Below are positions 13,001 through 24,700 of a DNA stretch of 64,000 nucleotides, in pieces. Every line of letters begins with the position of its first letter. Position 1 is the first letter of the stretch. The notes under the pieces were generated by a model that was given only the letters and a program-made list of their open reading frames with translations, was not told the DNA's origin and made no database searches. The position numbers and the translations under genes are program-made. The stretch is from Strigamia acuminata (Eukaryota; Arthropoda; Chilopoda; Geophilomorpha; Linotaeniidae): the NCBI GenBank assembly GCA_949358305.1, contig OX442318.1, positions 5,504,501-5,568,500 on the forward strand, read 5' to 3'.

Positions 13001-15483
13001 CAAACGGTCCGTTTCCAAATGGACCGGCAGGTCCTAATGGGCCATTTCCAGGAGATACTAGAGGTGATAACGGACAAGGTGGGGGTCCAAACGGTCCCTT
13101 TCCAAATGGACCTGCAGGTCCTAATGGACCATTTCCAGGAGATACTAGAGGCGATAATGGACAAGCTGGAGGGCCTGGATCATTGGGTACCCGTACACCA
13201 AATGGCTTTACTGGTTCCAAAAGACCTGCAATACAAATTAGCACAGGTGGAAAACCAATTGGCCCAGGTGGAACATCAGGAACTTTTAATTCCAACAGTA
13301 TTACTGGAGCTACAGGACCAGTTAGGCCACAGTCGACACGAAAACCGGCAGTTTCTATTCGACCAAATGGATTATCAAGTGAAAGTAGTCCTAATGAATT
13401 TCCTGGACCGATTGGACCTCATGATAGCTCTTTTGGTCCTGGAGGTTCTTTTAATCCTAATACTGGATTTGGATCAACAATTCCGTTTAAACCAAAACCA
13501 ACTAGACCGCCTGAAGCTTCGACCAGATCAAGTAGTTTTCAACATTCGCTTGGACCGAGTGGGTCTTCAAGTATATTTAATTCACATGGCTCAAGAGGTA
13601 CTACCAGTTCAATTGGTTCTTTTGACACCAATGGACCTATTAGCTCTGGAGGCTCTTTTGTGACTAATGCTCCTTTTGGTTCTGGTGGCACTGTTAGGCC
13701 CAATGGTCCTGGTGGCACTTTTGGTCCCAATGGTCCTGGTGGCACTTTTGGTCCCAATGGTCCTGGTGGCACTTTTGGTCCCAATGGTCCTGGTGGCACT
13801 TTTGGTCCCAATGGTCCTGGTGGCACTTTTGGTCCCAATGGTCCTGGTGGCACTTTTGGTCCCAATGGTCCTGATGCCTCTTTTGGTCCCAATGGACCTG
13901 ATGCCACTTTTGGTCCCAATGGTCCTGGTGGCAATTTTGGTCCCAATGGTCCTGGTGGCAATTTTGGTCCAAATGGTCCTGGTGGCACTTTTAGTCCAAA
14001 TGGTCCTGGTGGCACTTTTGGTCCCAATGGTCCAGTTGGTACTGGTAGCGTCACAGATTCTTTTAACCAAGGTGGATCTTTTGGCTCCAACAGTATTACT
14101 GGTTCTACCAAAGCTTTTAGAACATCACATTCACCGCGCTTTAGTCCTACGCCAACACCACATGTTCGGCCATCAATAATTACACATTCCCAAACACATG
14201 GATCAAATAAATTTGGTTCAACAATTCCAACAGAAGGAGATGAAACTTTCACTGGTCCACAATCTCCACGTGAATTTCCAGACGATGGTCAATGGGAATT
14301 GCGAAAACCTACCAGAAGACCAAATGCACTTGATGGACTTCCAATTGGTTATATTCCAGGAAGAATTGTAGGCAATACTCAATGTGAAAAAACAATACAT
14401 GTGGAAGGAACTGGAGAAAGATATGGACAGATACATGTTAAAGGTACAGGACTTCCAAGTATCATCAATGAATATGATCCTAGCAATAACGGTAGAATTC
14501 CAAATGCAAACAATGTAGATAATGGTCACACAACAGGTGGACCAAGCCGACAAACCGAATTCACTAGTGTCAACAGAAACCGAGGTAATCGCCATTTCAC
14601 AAGTGCATATCAAGATGTCGGTGACATCCACAATGGCGGCGCTGGAGGAGATTTTGGTCAAGTTGTTGTGAGGACTAAATGGTCAGAGACTACAGGAAAA
14701 ACTGGACTTACTGACAATTTCCTCAATGATCAGAGTAATTTTGGATTTACATCTTCGCACGGTAGAAACAAATTATCAGAAGGACAAAGTGGGGCTACAG
14801 TAGGTCATAGGAGTAGAACAGAAAACCATAGAACAGCATCAAGTAATTCTGAGTTTGGTGCAGTTAATTCATGGAATGAAAGACATGAATTTAATCAGGA
14901 AGACACATCAAGAAGCAGCCATAGGGGAGTTTGGAATGAAGGACAAAGGAAAAGCTCATCAACATCTCAAACAGTTACTCAAGAGTGGAATCATGAGGCC
15001 ACAACAAACGTACCTAGTACACAGACCAGAGCAAAGCAAAGACCAGGGAGCAGGGACACCAATGAAGACAGACTGAACCTCAATAACAATTTTATAGCAA
15101 GTACTCCTGGGTCTGTTGGAAGTGGAAATAGATTCCAAGATGACTTGCTCTTGGATCAGGCAATTGGTTCTACCAACAGAGGCTTTACCAGAGGACCAAC
15201 AGTGAAATTAGAAAGCGACAACCGGAACAGAGTCGCTAACGAAGAACGGTTGTCGATCCGTTGGCACAATGTAACAGAGTTGGTTGGTCCAGTGCAGTGT
15301 AATAGAGCTGGTCTTTTCAGACATCCTGATGACTGCAGTTTGTTTTATGAATGTTTTTGGGACCGGTGGTTGAATCAATTTACCATCCATTATTTTGAAT
15401 GTCCTGTTCGCTTAGCCTTTGATTACACAATAACCGGTTGTAATTGGCCACTTAAAGGTCCTCATTGTGAACATAGTAAATAA
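6388..15483 (+). CDS. Chitinase-like protein with degenerate GH18 active site and three CBM14 domains
   Basis: Exons: 6388-6478, 7072-7230, 8036-8274, 8433-8557, 8779-8881, 10353-10505, 10564-10686, 11938-15483. All junctions are GT/AG and in frame, giving about 1512 residues. The start (two Met codons) opens a hydrophobic signal peptide. A shortened GH18 fold covers about residues 40-380, beginning VVCYYAGYLSDGK and ending GVWYLDNDDF. Where active enzymes have DGxDxDWE, this protein has DGIAIDYD (141-148): the middle Asp is Ala and the catalytic Glu is Asp. The usual TYDF strand reads PAYNF. CBM14 domains with six cysteines lie at about 439-498, 513-571 and 1450-1510, with a Gly/Pro/Asn then Ser/Thr/Asn-rich linker between the last two. 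It is predicted to be secreted, to bind chitin and to lack hydrolase activity, as a structural or regulatory partner of the active chitinase downstream. The pseudoenzyme reading is inference. Confidence 0.88.
7017..7056. repeat. (TTTA)n microsatellite in intron 1
   Basis: About nine TTTA units directly before the acceptor of exon 2 of the chitinase-like gene. It also supplies that acceptor's pyrimidine-rich tract. Confidence 0.9.
7430..7900. repeat. About 40-bp tandem repeat in intron 2
   Basis: Ten or so copies of a unit built on AAATAGGAAATCTGAAGCTA plus AAATTCTTAAAATCTTTT. It is regular at 7437-7700 and decays toward 7900. It lies wholly inside intron 2 of the chitinase-like gene. Confidence 0.88.
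8574..8729. mobile_element. Candidate small inverted-repeat element in intron 4
   Basis: A G/C-rich island between CAGGGCTGGTCTGGGTAC and GTACACCAGCCCAACACTG, whose ends are approximate inverted repeats. It contains no coding sequence. The target duplication is not clear. Confidence 0.45.
9043..9657. mobile_element. Non-autonomous DNA transposon in intron 5
   Basis: The left end reads AAGGTGGAAAAACAAGGGAG then CGGGTAAAATT. The right end is its near-perfect inverse (AATTTTACCCGCTCC, then TTTGTGTTTCCACCTT). A second inverted pair is nested inside at about 9291-9328 and 9484-9520. There is no transposase frame. The element makes up much of the large intron 5 of the chitinase-like gene. Confidence 0.7.
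12940..13170 (+). repeat. 87-bp coding repeat in the chitinase-like linker
   Basis: Three copies of a 29-residue unit containing PNGPAGPNGPFPGDTRGDNG, differing mostly at synonymous sites. This suggests recent in-frame duplication within the linker. Confidence 0.9.
13690..14040 (+). repeat. 27-bp coding repeat FGPNGPGGT
   Basis: About twelve tandem copies of a nine-residue unit, FGPNGPGGT, with variants GGN, DAS and DAT. It is part of the linker of the chitinase-like protein. The high identity produces long spurious open frames on both strands. Confidence 0.93.
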
Positions 15484-15508
15484 TAAGGAAGTCACTGGCT
15501 TAAAGAAC

Positions 15509-15514
15509 AATAAA
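15509..15514 (+). terminator. Candidate poly(A) signal of the chitinase-like gene
   Basis: AATAAA 26 bases after the stop codon. Further AATAAA-like motifs follow at about 15605-15630, so the site in use is uncertain. Confidence 0.5.
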
Positions 15515-16655
15515 TATTAAGAAAAGTAATCAACATTAACTGAAAAATGGAGTCTGAGAAGAGGAATTAATAGGACTGAAAGGAGTGAATTTGTTAACTC
15601 AACTTTAATAAAGGAAATAATAAATTTATTGATTGCTTAGCTGTATTGTAACATTTTAAACTGCCAATACAATAGCTACTGTAGTTGATTGATAAAATTT
15701 GCTGTAATTTTTTAGGTATTTTTGAATCTTTGAAGCTGCAATAAAGTTTAGTGTGGCATTTTCTAACAAAAAGGTAATTGAGTCACTCAATTAACTGAAA
15801 ATTTTGTTTTTGTGTGTGAATTTTGCTTGCAAAGGAAGACAATCTTCCATTTTTGACTGCCCACATAGTTCAGGAACATCCAATGGACAGCAAATGGGTC
15901 AAGGTGCTAATGTTTGTGTTTAGTTTTAGATAGATGTCCAGCAAATAACTGCAGCTATGACTTGACTGCAAAGAATAAAGTCCCTTGAAATGTATTGCTG
16001 TTTTAATACAAAAAAATAAAATGTTAAAAGAATATTGTTTTCTGCTTGCTTGAACTGTAATGGGGGCTTGTTGGTTTCTTTGTGAACATAGTTCAATGAT
16101 TAGTTGATTTTTTATTAATTTTTATAATAAAATCTACAATGTAATGTTTTTTTTTTTAAATTTAAGTTAAAATTTTCTACAGTTTTTTTTATTTTAAATT
16201 TGGAACAGGTTGTTGTTTTATACAGCAAATTGGATTTATGTTATGAGCTATTGTATATTTACTGCCCAATTAGAAGTAATTTATTTTTTCAAGTTTTTGT
16301 GTAAAAATGTTATTACTAAATAATTTTTTTTACATTTTTTCTGTTTTGTTCTTGGACATTGGTTTATTTTTGTTATGACTATTATTATTTACAATAATGA
16401 TGATACAGTATATATATATAACTATATGTTGAATAAAATAATTATTCTATCAATTACTATAAATTGCAAGTGTCATTAGGAGATGTGCAAATTAAAATTG
16501 TGTCGGAAAACGATAGGCACATTCAAAGTGTCAGTTTTTACTGTTTTTACCGTTTCTATAAATGGAATTGCATCAAAAGCAGCCAAAAAACCATCACCAA
16601 AAACCGCAAAAACCAAAACCACCATTGTGTATTGTATCCAAATTGTAATCATTTC

Positions 16656-16683
16656 CCTCTGGTGTTAGAAATAATACCAGAGG
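16656..16683. other. 12-bp stem with GAAA tetraloop
   Basis: Arm CCTCTGGTGTTA, loop GAAA, arm TAATACCAGAGG. Eleven pairs are Watson-Crick and one is G-U if read as RNA. There is no gene around it. It could be the centre of a decayed palindromic element. Confidence 0.6.
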
Positions 16684-19017
16684 CGCGACACCATATGTTT
16701 AATTATTAAAACAATCAGTTGCAACCAAAATTCAATGTGAGAAAAGACGCATCAATTACTCTTTTATTGGAACAATACAGATTGGAGTGGTTTATGAATT
16801 GGTTTATGCCGGAATTTTGTTATTACAACCAAATTTAAAATGGCCGCCTCGAACGTTAGATCGACGGATCAAACTTTCAAGTGTCATAAACACTTTGAGA
16901 TGAAGCATCCACCTCCCAAAATGGTAAATTATGTTTAAATAAGGAGGTCACGACCACAATTCGTTATATAAACGAAAAAAATGAAATTTGTATGCACTAT
17001 GTACTCGCGCTAGCGACGCAAAAACGATACAACAAACGGGCCTAAAAACGAACACATTCACGGTTTTATAAACGGCATAAACTGAAAATTTGAACGCGCC
17101 TATTATTTTCTACATGTAGGCACAGTTCTGCTAGACCTGTTTACCAATAGGTGGCATTGGAATCTCAACAACGCAGCTTTAATTTAATTTAATTTCAATT
17201 AAAGTCAAATTACAGCAAACTATTGGAATTAATTAATTAGTAGATGGCCCTATTGAAGCAAAACTTATTTATTTTTTGGATTATTTTTCTCTAGTTGTTT
17301 TTTTTCTTTTACAAGTTTGAAGTTTTGTAATAACTTACAAGTTAGTTCTTGGGCTAGATTATGTGTTATAACTATTACTCAATGCTTAATCTTCATGCAA
17401 TGAGGTTTTTTTAATGAACTTTGATCCTCCAAGTTAACTGGACATTTTCTAGAATCCTTGTGCAAGTATTCTGTTCTTGATCTACTTATGTTTCAGGTAT
17501 GTTGTGGAAGGTTGCACTTGCACAAGGTTTGAGCTGTATGGGAATTCTCAGCCGGATAATGGGACTACATCTTGATTAGTCAAGTGAAGGCTGAATTTTT
17601 GCTGTGAACAACTGTGGTAATAATTACAATAATTGCCTTAATGTATTTATTGTTAGTCGTGGTTTAACGTTTAAATAAATTTACGCTTTGTTAAATTTTG
17701 TTTCGCAATGATAGGAAGAGCCGATATCGAACACCTGAAATGTTTCAAATTCAGGTACCGGTAGTTAATGATTTCACGTGGTATTCAAGGTCATTAGCCG
17801 CAACAATTTGATAAGGTGAGGCTTTACTGCAGTGCCAATCAAAATTCGGTCATGTTCTGAGAATTTTGGGATGAGGAAAAGTGTTAATTGTGGAGAAAAA
17901 AAATATTCCTTCAAGGTAAACATGTAAAGTCATCCCATATAAATGCAGCTAAATTGTGTGTTCTGGAAACCTAAAATTTTTTAATTTTTAATTTGTTTTA
18001 ATTTTTTTTAAAGCGGAAGTTAAAAGCTACTATTTTGGTTTCATTTGTCTTTAATTTATAGGGTTTATTTGTTAATTTGAGAGTGAAACAACAAATTAAA
18101 AATTTTAATCCAAATTTTCTGTTATAAAAGGAATAAACTTTAAAAAAATGAATTTGGTATTGTTTTTTATATTTTATATTTTTTTTATTGAATTTGTTTT
18201 ACTATTGTTGCATTTCTTGGATGAAAATGAATTTTTATTTGTACGAATAATTTTTTAGGATGAAAAAAAAAAAAAAAAAAAACTTAACCTACAATTTTAA
18301 AACTTTCCAGAAATGACCACCAGGGAAATTGAGGTAGTGACACCAGGTAGGAATTGAGTTCAGTCTTGTCTTGGATACAAAACTAGGTTGAAGCAGTTGC
18401 ACTGTGTCCAAATTCACTAATTAAAGGTGAGTTACATTTTATTTTAAAAATTGCAAATTATAATTTCAATCCAATTGCTTAATTCTGTTACAAATTATAA
18501 TTTCAATCTATTTGCTTAATTCTGTGACAAATTATTCAAATTTCAATTTCTCTTAAACCTAAAAATTGAAAAAAGAAAAATGAAAACACTTCAATCAACA
18601 ATGCAACTTTATAACGATTATTCAGTTAATCAAAATTAATTTTCAAATCAACAAAAAAATTAAATCCAAATTCCTACAATTTCTAAATTCCTAAATCTCT
18701 GGAAGAAAAATGAAATTGATAATTGCAATATCAATTCAAATCCAATTCCATTTACAGTCGATTAATCTTTACCGTTATGTTTTTCTATCTTTTACTTAGC
18801 GCATTTAACAGTGAGTATATTACTTGGCCTTTGGTTAGACTTCTACCACACAGCCCTCGGGCAAGGTGAGTAAGATTTCCTGATTTTTCTCTATAAACGA
18901 GGTCATAAACATAACCAGAAAATGCAATGTTCGGACTAAACCCCAATAGAGTGAAATGTGCAGATTTAAATGAATTCAATTTTGCACCAAGGTCATTTTT
19001 AAAAATATCTTCTAAGT

Positions 19018-19153
19018 CAGCGGCTCCCAAACCTTTTTGGTTCACGCCGCCCCTGTGGGTGATCATGGTGCCCCCTGTAGGCCAATTACGGCACCCCTGC
19101 AAGTTAGTCCAGCATCTCTGTAGGCCCGCCGTAGCACAGTTTGGGAAACGCTG
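19018..19153. mobile_element. hAT-type MITE, 136 bp
   Basis: The ends are CAGCGGCTCCCAAAC and, inverted, CAGCGTTTCCCAAAC. The flanking 8-mers TTCTAAGT (19010-19017) and TTCTAACT (19154-19161) match at 7 of 8 positions, as expected of a hAT target duplication. Confidence 0.85.
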
Positions 19154-19213
19154 TTCTAACTAAGTACATCATTTTGCTGAAATTATAAAAATCAAAACAA
19201 TTAAAATTGTACA

Positions 19214-19547
19214 CAGATGTACCTCGTTATAACGAATCGCGATATAACAACTTTCTCGTTATAACGAATAGTTACCACTGTTTAGCACACACAAATACAC
19301 CCCTTCCATTAAATTTTCATAGTAATATGATTATTTCTACGATTGTTATTGAAATCTGAAACAAAAAGTGGCACAAAGTTACCCCGCTTTACGGTAACGC
19401 ACCTTCGTTATATCAAATTTTTATAGCCAATTTCGGCTTTTTATTGAATAAAAATAATTCCTATGCATTTATGCATTTATCCGGGCCCTAGTTATAACGA
19501 ACGGATTTTATGGGTCTTTTACAATTAGTTATAACGAAGCTCGACTG
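19214..19547. mobile_element. pogo/Tigger-like non-autonomous element
   Basis: The ends are CAGATGTACCTCGTTATAAC and, inverted, CAGTCGAGCTTCGTTATAAC. Multiple CGTTATAACGA motifs lie within and no coding frame is seen. The right flank is TA; the left flank is imperfect. Confidence 0.65.
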
Positions 19548-20407
19548 TAATAATAATAATAAGGGCCAGCCTTATGTCAATTGATCCAATTGGGCCCCAA
19601 CGGGCCCAGTGGGAATCCAACATTTAGCTAACGGAAGGCAGAAAAGGTCATTTGCAGATGGTCTAGAAAATTTGCGGTTACGGCATTCTCAGGAGGCTCC
19701 ACCAAAATGCTAAGGCTGTTAGGGTCATGGTGGTTAGTGAAAGGCGTAGCCGGACCTATTTCAATGTCTTGAGCTATAGTTTATCTTGTAATAATAACAC
19801 ATAAAAGTGTTTATTTGTCTTTGTTTGTTGATTGAGGTCACAACTGCATTGACTTTCACAAGTCGCTTTGGTAGCCAAGCATTTTTTTTGGGATAAATCC
19901 AAATCACAAAAGCGCACTGACCTTTCCACGAGCATTGCCACTATTCATTACAGATTCCAATGGAATGGTAAAGCCAGGTTGAAAAATTGCTGTAATTTTT
20001 TTTTAATACATGAACCTATACATTAAGTGATATTACATACCATGACACAAAAAACTGGTTTTTAAATGCCTAGTTTGAGGATGTTGACATGTTTGCTGTG
20101 AAAGTTGTAAGTTCTATCAGCTTGGCTGGAGAGAAATTGATGTTTTATGAGATAACTATAGTAGACATTTATAACTTTAATTAAAAAGGGTTTGAAATTG
20201 GTCCATATAGTCATAGAAGCATTGAAGATTTTTCCAGGGCCCAAAGAGTATAACTTGTCATGCTTTGTGAATCATGAAAAGAAAATACGGGCCATCCAAG
20301 CAGAAAGTGATGTTTAACTGCAGAAATTGAGATTTAGAATATATCTAGATGGATGGCTAAAAATAATATCTTAAAATTGTATTTATTTATCTCAATTTTT
20401 GAGTTAG

Positions 20408-20901
20408 TAGATAGTTTGCGGGATGCATTTTTCTCTTACAGTTAAAGACTATACGGTATAAAAATAGTGTAAGAGAAAAATGATAAATTAAGTTTTGCGG
20501 GCTGCACGTTTCCCTTATCACTACACTATTTCAGCCAACTACTGACATTAGTAATTTTGGGCCTAAAAATTCAATTTGGGGGCGTAAATGTGCAAATTTC
20601 TGCATAAAATTCCATTATTATGCCTATAAAGTTTGGTTTTGGGTCTGAAATTTAATTTTGGGCCTCACTTATCATTCAATCTACGTATCTATGACTGTGA
20701 TGTGTTTGATCGGGACAACAAAATGATCGCCATTTGCAATGGGCCGAGCTAACAATATAGTGTTCTCAATTGTGATTGGCTGCGCTATATTTTAATTTAG
20801 TGTTGAAAACGATACACTAAAGATTTTTCCCTTACGATATGGCACTAAAATTGTGTAACGTGGCACAAAATAAGGGAAAAATGCCTCCCACAAACTCTCT
20901 A
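20408..20901. mobile_element. Non-autonomous TIR element, about 494 bp
   Basis: About 30-bp inverted ends: left TAGATAGTTTGCGGGATGCA then TTTTTCTCTTA, right TAAGGGAAAAATGC then CTCCCACAAACTCTCTA. It contains further internal ATTTTTCYCTTA motifs and no open frame. Confidence 0.65.
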
Positions 20902-21200
20902 TTTTGAATGTGACAATTAATATGAGTTTATATTAATTGATGTTGTAGTGTTGCTATGATAACATGTATTGTCTCGCTATGCCCCCGGAAGGGTCCCATG
21001 GGTTGGCGGGTAATTCTCCGTTTTAATTTGTGGGAAAGGGGTAATGAGATCTGGTCCTCGAAACCGTCGCGGATCAAAGATCTCGCTACTCCCTTTCGGC
21101 CCCTCCCTAAATATTTAATTTCACCTTAATCCGGCCTATTGACATCTAAATAGCAATTGTACCCCTACAACTAAAAAACTGTTGCTTTGACTTGTTTCAG

Positions 21201-21715
21201 ATGATGATTCGCCATTGCCTGATGGCTATATGCATTGCCGGTTTACTGACCGGAAACTGTGAGTATGGTGTTTCTTTTGGTTTTTTAAAAAAAGTGCAAT
21301 AAATTGTTTTTAAAACAGTAATGGTTTGCCAGCTGTGCAGCATGATTCTTGTTTGGAATTTCTTTCACGTTTTCCCAGCCAACCTAAATTCTTTTCACTT
21401 GAAGTGGGTCAGTTTGGGTCACTGCCAAGGGTTTATATCTCTGGTACCGGCTTGCCAGGTCGTAATTCACAATGGAGATTGGGCAAATTGCACATGGAAA
21501 AGGAAATTGAGGCTTTGTTTACGGAAATGCTGTGTGGGATGGTGGGAAGAGAAGAGAAAAGGGCAGCAGAACCGTTTATCTCTGTGTTTTAGTGCACATT
21601 AAATGTATATAAAAACTTGGGATAAAAATTGGTATTTGGGTTGGGTAACCTCAAGAAACTGATTCTTTTTCAAAATGGGTGTAAGCAAAAAGTATTGACC
21701 TATAATATTTACCTA

Positions 21716-21752
<37 letters not shown>

Positions 21753-24700
21753 TGGTTTAATAAATTTAAAATTGCTGGGTTAACTTGCCTACTTTTACCA
21801 GGCTTAATCCTAGAAGTGTATATTTATTTTAGCAGATGATGGGAAATTAATCAATTTTTTTGGTAAAAATTACCGCTTTGTAATTAATGATTCAGCTTTT
21901 TATGTTTGGGGGCCGTGCTATCGGTGTAACAAACCAGGATAACTGGGAAATTATTGTGTATGCAAATGTGGAATGTGGGAAAGAAATTGTGTAGTGGGAA
22001 TGTGTGATGGTGCGTGTTTGTCGGTTGCTGGAAATTGGTGTATTTTTATTGGATTTTGTTTGGTTTGACTTTCTAATAAAAATTTATGACTTGAATCTGG
22101 GATGAAGCACACTCCATCTTCAGACTGGTCTGTGGGAAAACACTTTCTGTAAGGAAGGGTCATATGCTTCATTACCTGCACAAGCACCTTTCACTTTTCT
22201 CTATACAGACATCACAATGAGTCAGTGACAGTTACAGGTCATGCTTGAATGGTGTTTGCACCAGGAGGTCAGAATGGCAATAAAGAATATTCTTGCAGAG
22301 AGATAGGAAAATTTATTTATTTAGGTTGAAAAGGAACCTGAAGTTTGATGTTTTTATCTCATGTTGTAATTTAAAATCACTAAATGACAATTACTGCTGA
22401 GACACACTTTTATCTATTAATTAAATGGTGTAATGAATGTGATGAGCTATTAAAATTAATGGATGAAGGAAGAAAGAGATTATAGCAGGAAGGAAGGAAG
22501 TGTAAGTGCAAATTAAAAATATAAATTCGTGCAGATATTTCTAAGGAAGTAGACTAAACAGAATTTTAAACCTATTAGGTGCATTCAAACTTCAAAAGAC
22601 GAATTGTCTTCTCCTTAAATCACGTAAAGAAGTGACTTAAAGAAGTTATTTCTTAAGATGGCTGCGACATGCGCGAACAATAGCCAATAGCAGGTGCAGA
22701 AGAGATAAGTCACTTCTATAAGTCAAAAAAGTGATTTCAATTTCACTTAATCTTAATCCTCTTATTTGAATTCTTTCAAGTTGACGTCGTGCTGGTGGCA
22801 AAAGCCGACCGACGTCGGACAATTAAAATTTCTATGCAAATTGTTAAACATTTATGTCAAGCAAAGATTAAATACTGCATATGACCCTAGCCTACTGGTT
22901 TCGGCCTATTTCCCTTGAAAAGTTCATCTTCATGAGCATGTAATGGCACATTAGAGTGAATTCAACTTGTCCATTTCTCCTTTTATGTTTAACAAGTCAG
23001 ATCCTTAGGCTGAGAACTCTTCCATTTATTTATTTTTTATATGAAAGGGAAGGAACTAAACCAGTTCAACATTAATCCAGGACTAGAGTCAACATATCTC
23101 AAGGTGTTTGACCTATAAGGAACATACCCATCAGATGGGAAAGTCAAACCGAAAGACCAATGAAGCATCTTCGAAGTTTGTTGACTTTGCCAGAGATTTT
23201 TCACACGTTGTTTTTAATTTGTGCATATTTGATGGAGCATTACTCCTGAGTCCTCAAACTGATTAAGAAAGTTGCTAGTAGACAATAACCTAGTTGTGAA
23301 GTAGTTAGGAACAAGTTTTTTTTAAAAAAAAAATTAATATTGACATAATTTGATTAATTGCAGATGTTGGAGCCAAGAAAACATCAAAGAAATCAAATTC
23401 ATTTAAAATTGTTTGTTACTATGGTAACTGGGCAGTGTATAGACAAGGTCTTGCAAGGTTTACACCACAAAACATCAATCCTTATCTCTGCACTCACATT
23501 ATTTATGCTTTTGGAGGATTCAACAATGATTTTGAGTTGAAGCCTTTTGATAAATACAATGATATTGAACAAGGTAATTATGTTTTTATATTTTTTGGTA
23601 ATAAAAATGGTTGGAGAGGGGTGTTGAGGGTGTTCACCCACTTTTGGGTGCAGGTCAATTAAATTTGAACTCATTGGAGGCCATCATTTGAACTTAAATG
23701 AGTGTCAACATATGTTGGGTTGGATTTGATGTTGGGGATTGTGTAGAAATGATTTATTTTTATTTGGTTAATTTTTTTTTAGGAAATTACAGGAAGTTTG
23801 TTGATTTGAAGAAGTATAATCCTAGGTTAAAAACTATGTTGGCTATTGGAGGTTGGAATGAGGGATCTGCAAGGTATTTGTTGTGTTTATTTTATTTTGG
23901 ATTTGGTAGATTTAATTTTTTTTATTTGAAGGTTTTCAAGACTTGTTGGAGATCCAGACAGCAGGGAAATTTTTGTGAAAAGTGCCATTCGATATTTGAG
24001 GAATTATGGTTTTGATGGATTGGATTTGGATTGGGAATATCCAACTTTTAGAGATGGGAGTAGCTTGGATGACAGAGAAGGATTTATATTGCTTGTTAAG
24101 GTAATGTTAAAGTTTTAAAAAGGAAAAAAAAGTTTTTTATCTTCAAAATTTTTCTTTTTTATCCCAATTTTAAATTTTAAAGTTTTAAATATTTCATTTC
24201 TTTGCCCTCAATTTTTCTTATCACTTCCAATTGTTTCTTTTTGGTAAATTTGCATTTTTTATCTCGATTTTAGATTTTATCTCAAAACTTTTATTTTTCA
24301 TCAAAAAAAATTCATAATTTTTTAATATCCAACTATTAATGTTCCAAACACTAATAAAATCAATTGGATTGAATATGGAATCATTACAACAGCAAAATAA
24401 ATACTTTATTTCTAGGAATTACGTGAAGCATTTAACAAGGAGTTACTGAATGGCAAAAAAGAGAAACTTCTTCTTTCGGCAGCTGTACCAGCCGGACAAG
24501 ACTACATTGACCAAGGATATGACATGTTGGAAATATCAAAGTTAGTAAACAAACATTTTATCTTTTCCCCAGACAACCCAGAATAAAAATGTGCATGTTA
24601 TAACCCGAGTCAAAATGGTGGAACACAACAAACATGATTAGCCAGAAAGTTTTTTATTCCGGATATCGAGATCTTAACCCTCGAAGGTGTAAGGGTAAAA

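Larger units (their letters stand above)
15484..21200. other. Gene-free interval between the two chitinase genes
   Basis: No supported coding gene. It contains the 3'UTR of the upstream gene, a hairpin at 16656-16683, small DNA transposons (19018-19153, 19214-19547, 20408-20901), a poly-A run near 18260, and probably the unplaced promoter and 5'UTR exon of the downstream chitinase, whose ATG directly follows a CAG acceptor. Confidence 0.65.

Noticed and set aside
12785-14252. Several long open frames (92-292 residues) on both strands across the chitinase-like linker
   Set aside because: They are other-frame readings of 27-bp and 87-bp coding repeats, whose periodic sequence keeps all frames open. 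The exon frame alone joins GH18 and CBM14 domains.
21321-21602. Two overlapping frames of 88 and 93 residues just after the chitinase signal exon
   Set aside because: They lie in intron 1, whose donor and next exon are well supported by frame continuity, and show no domain.
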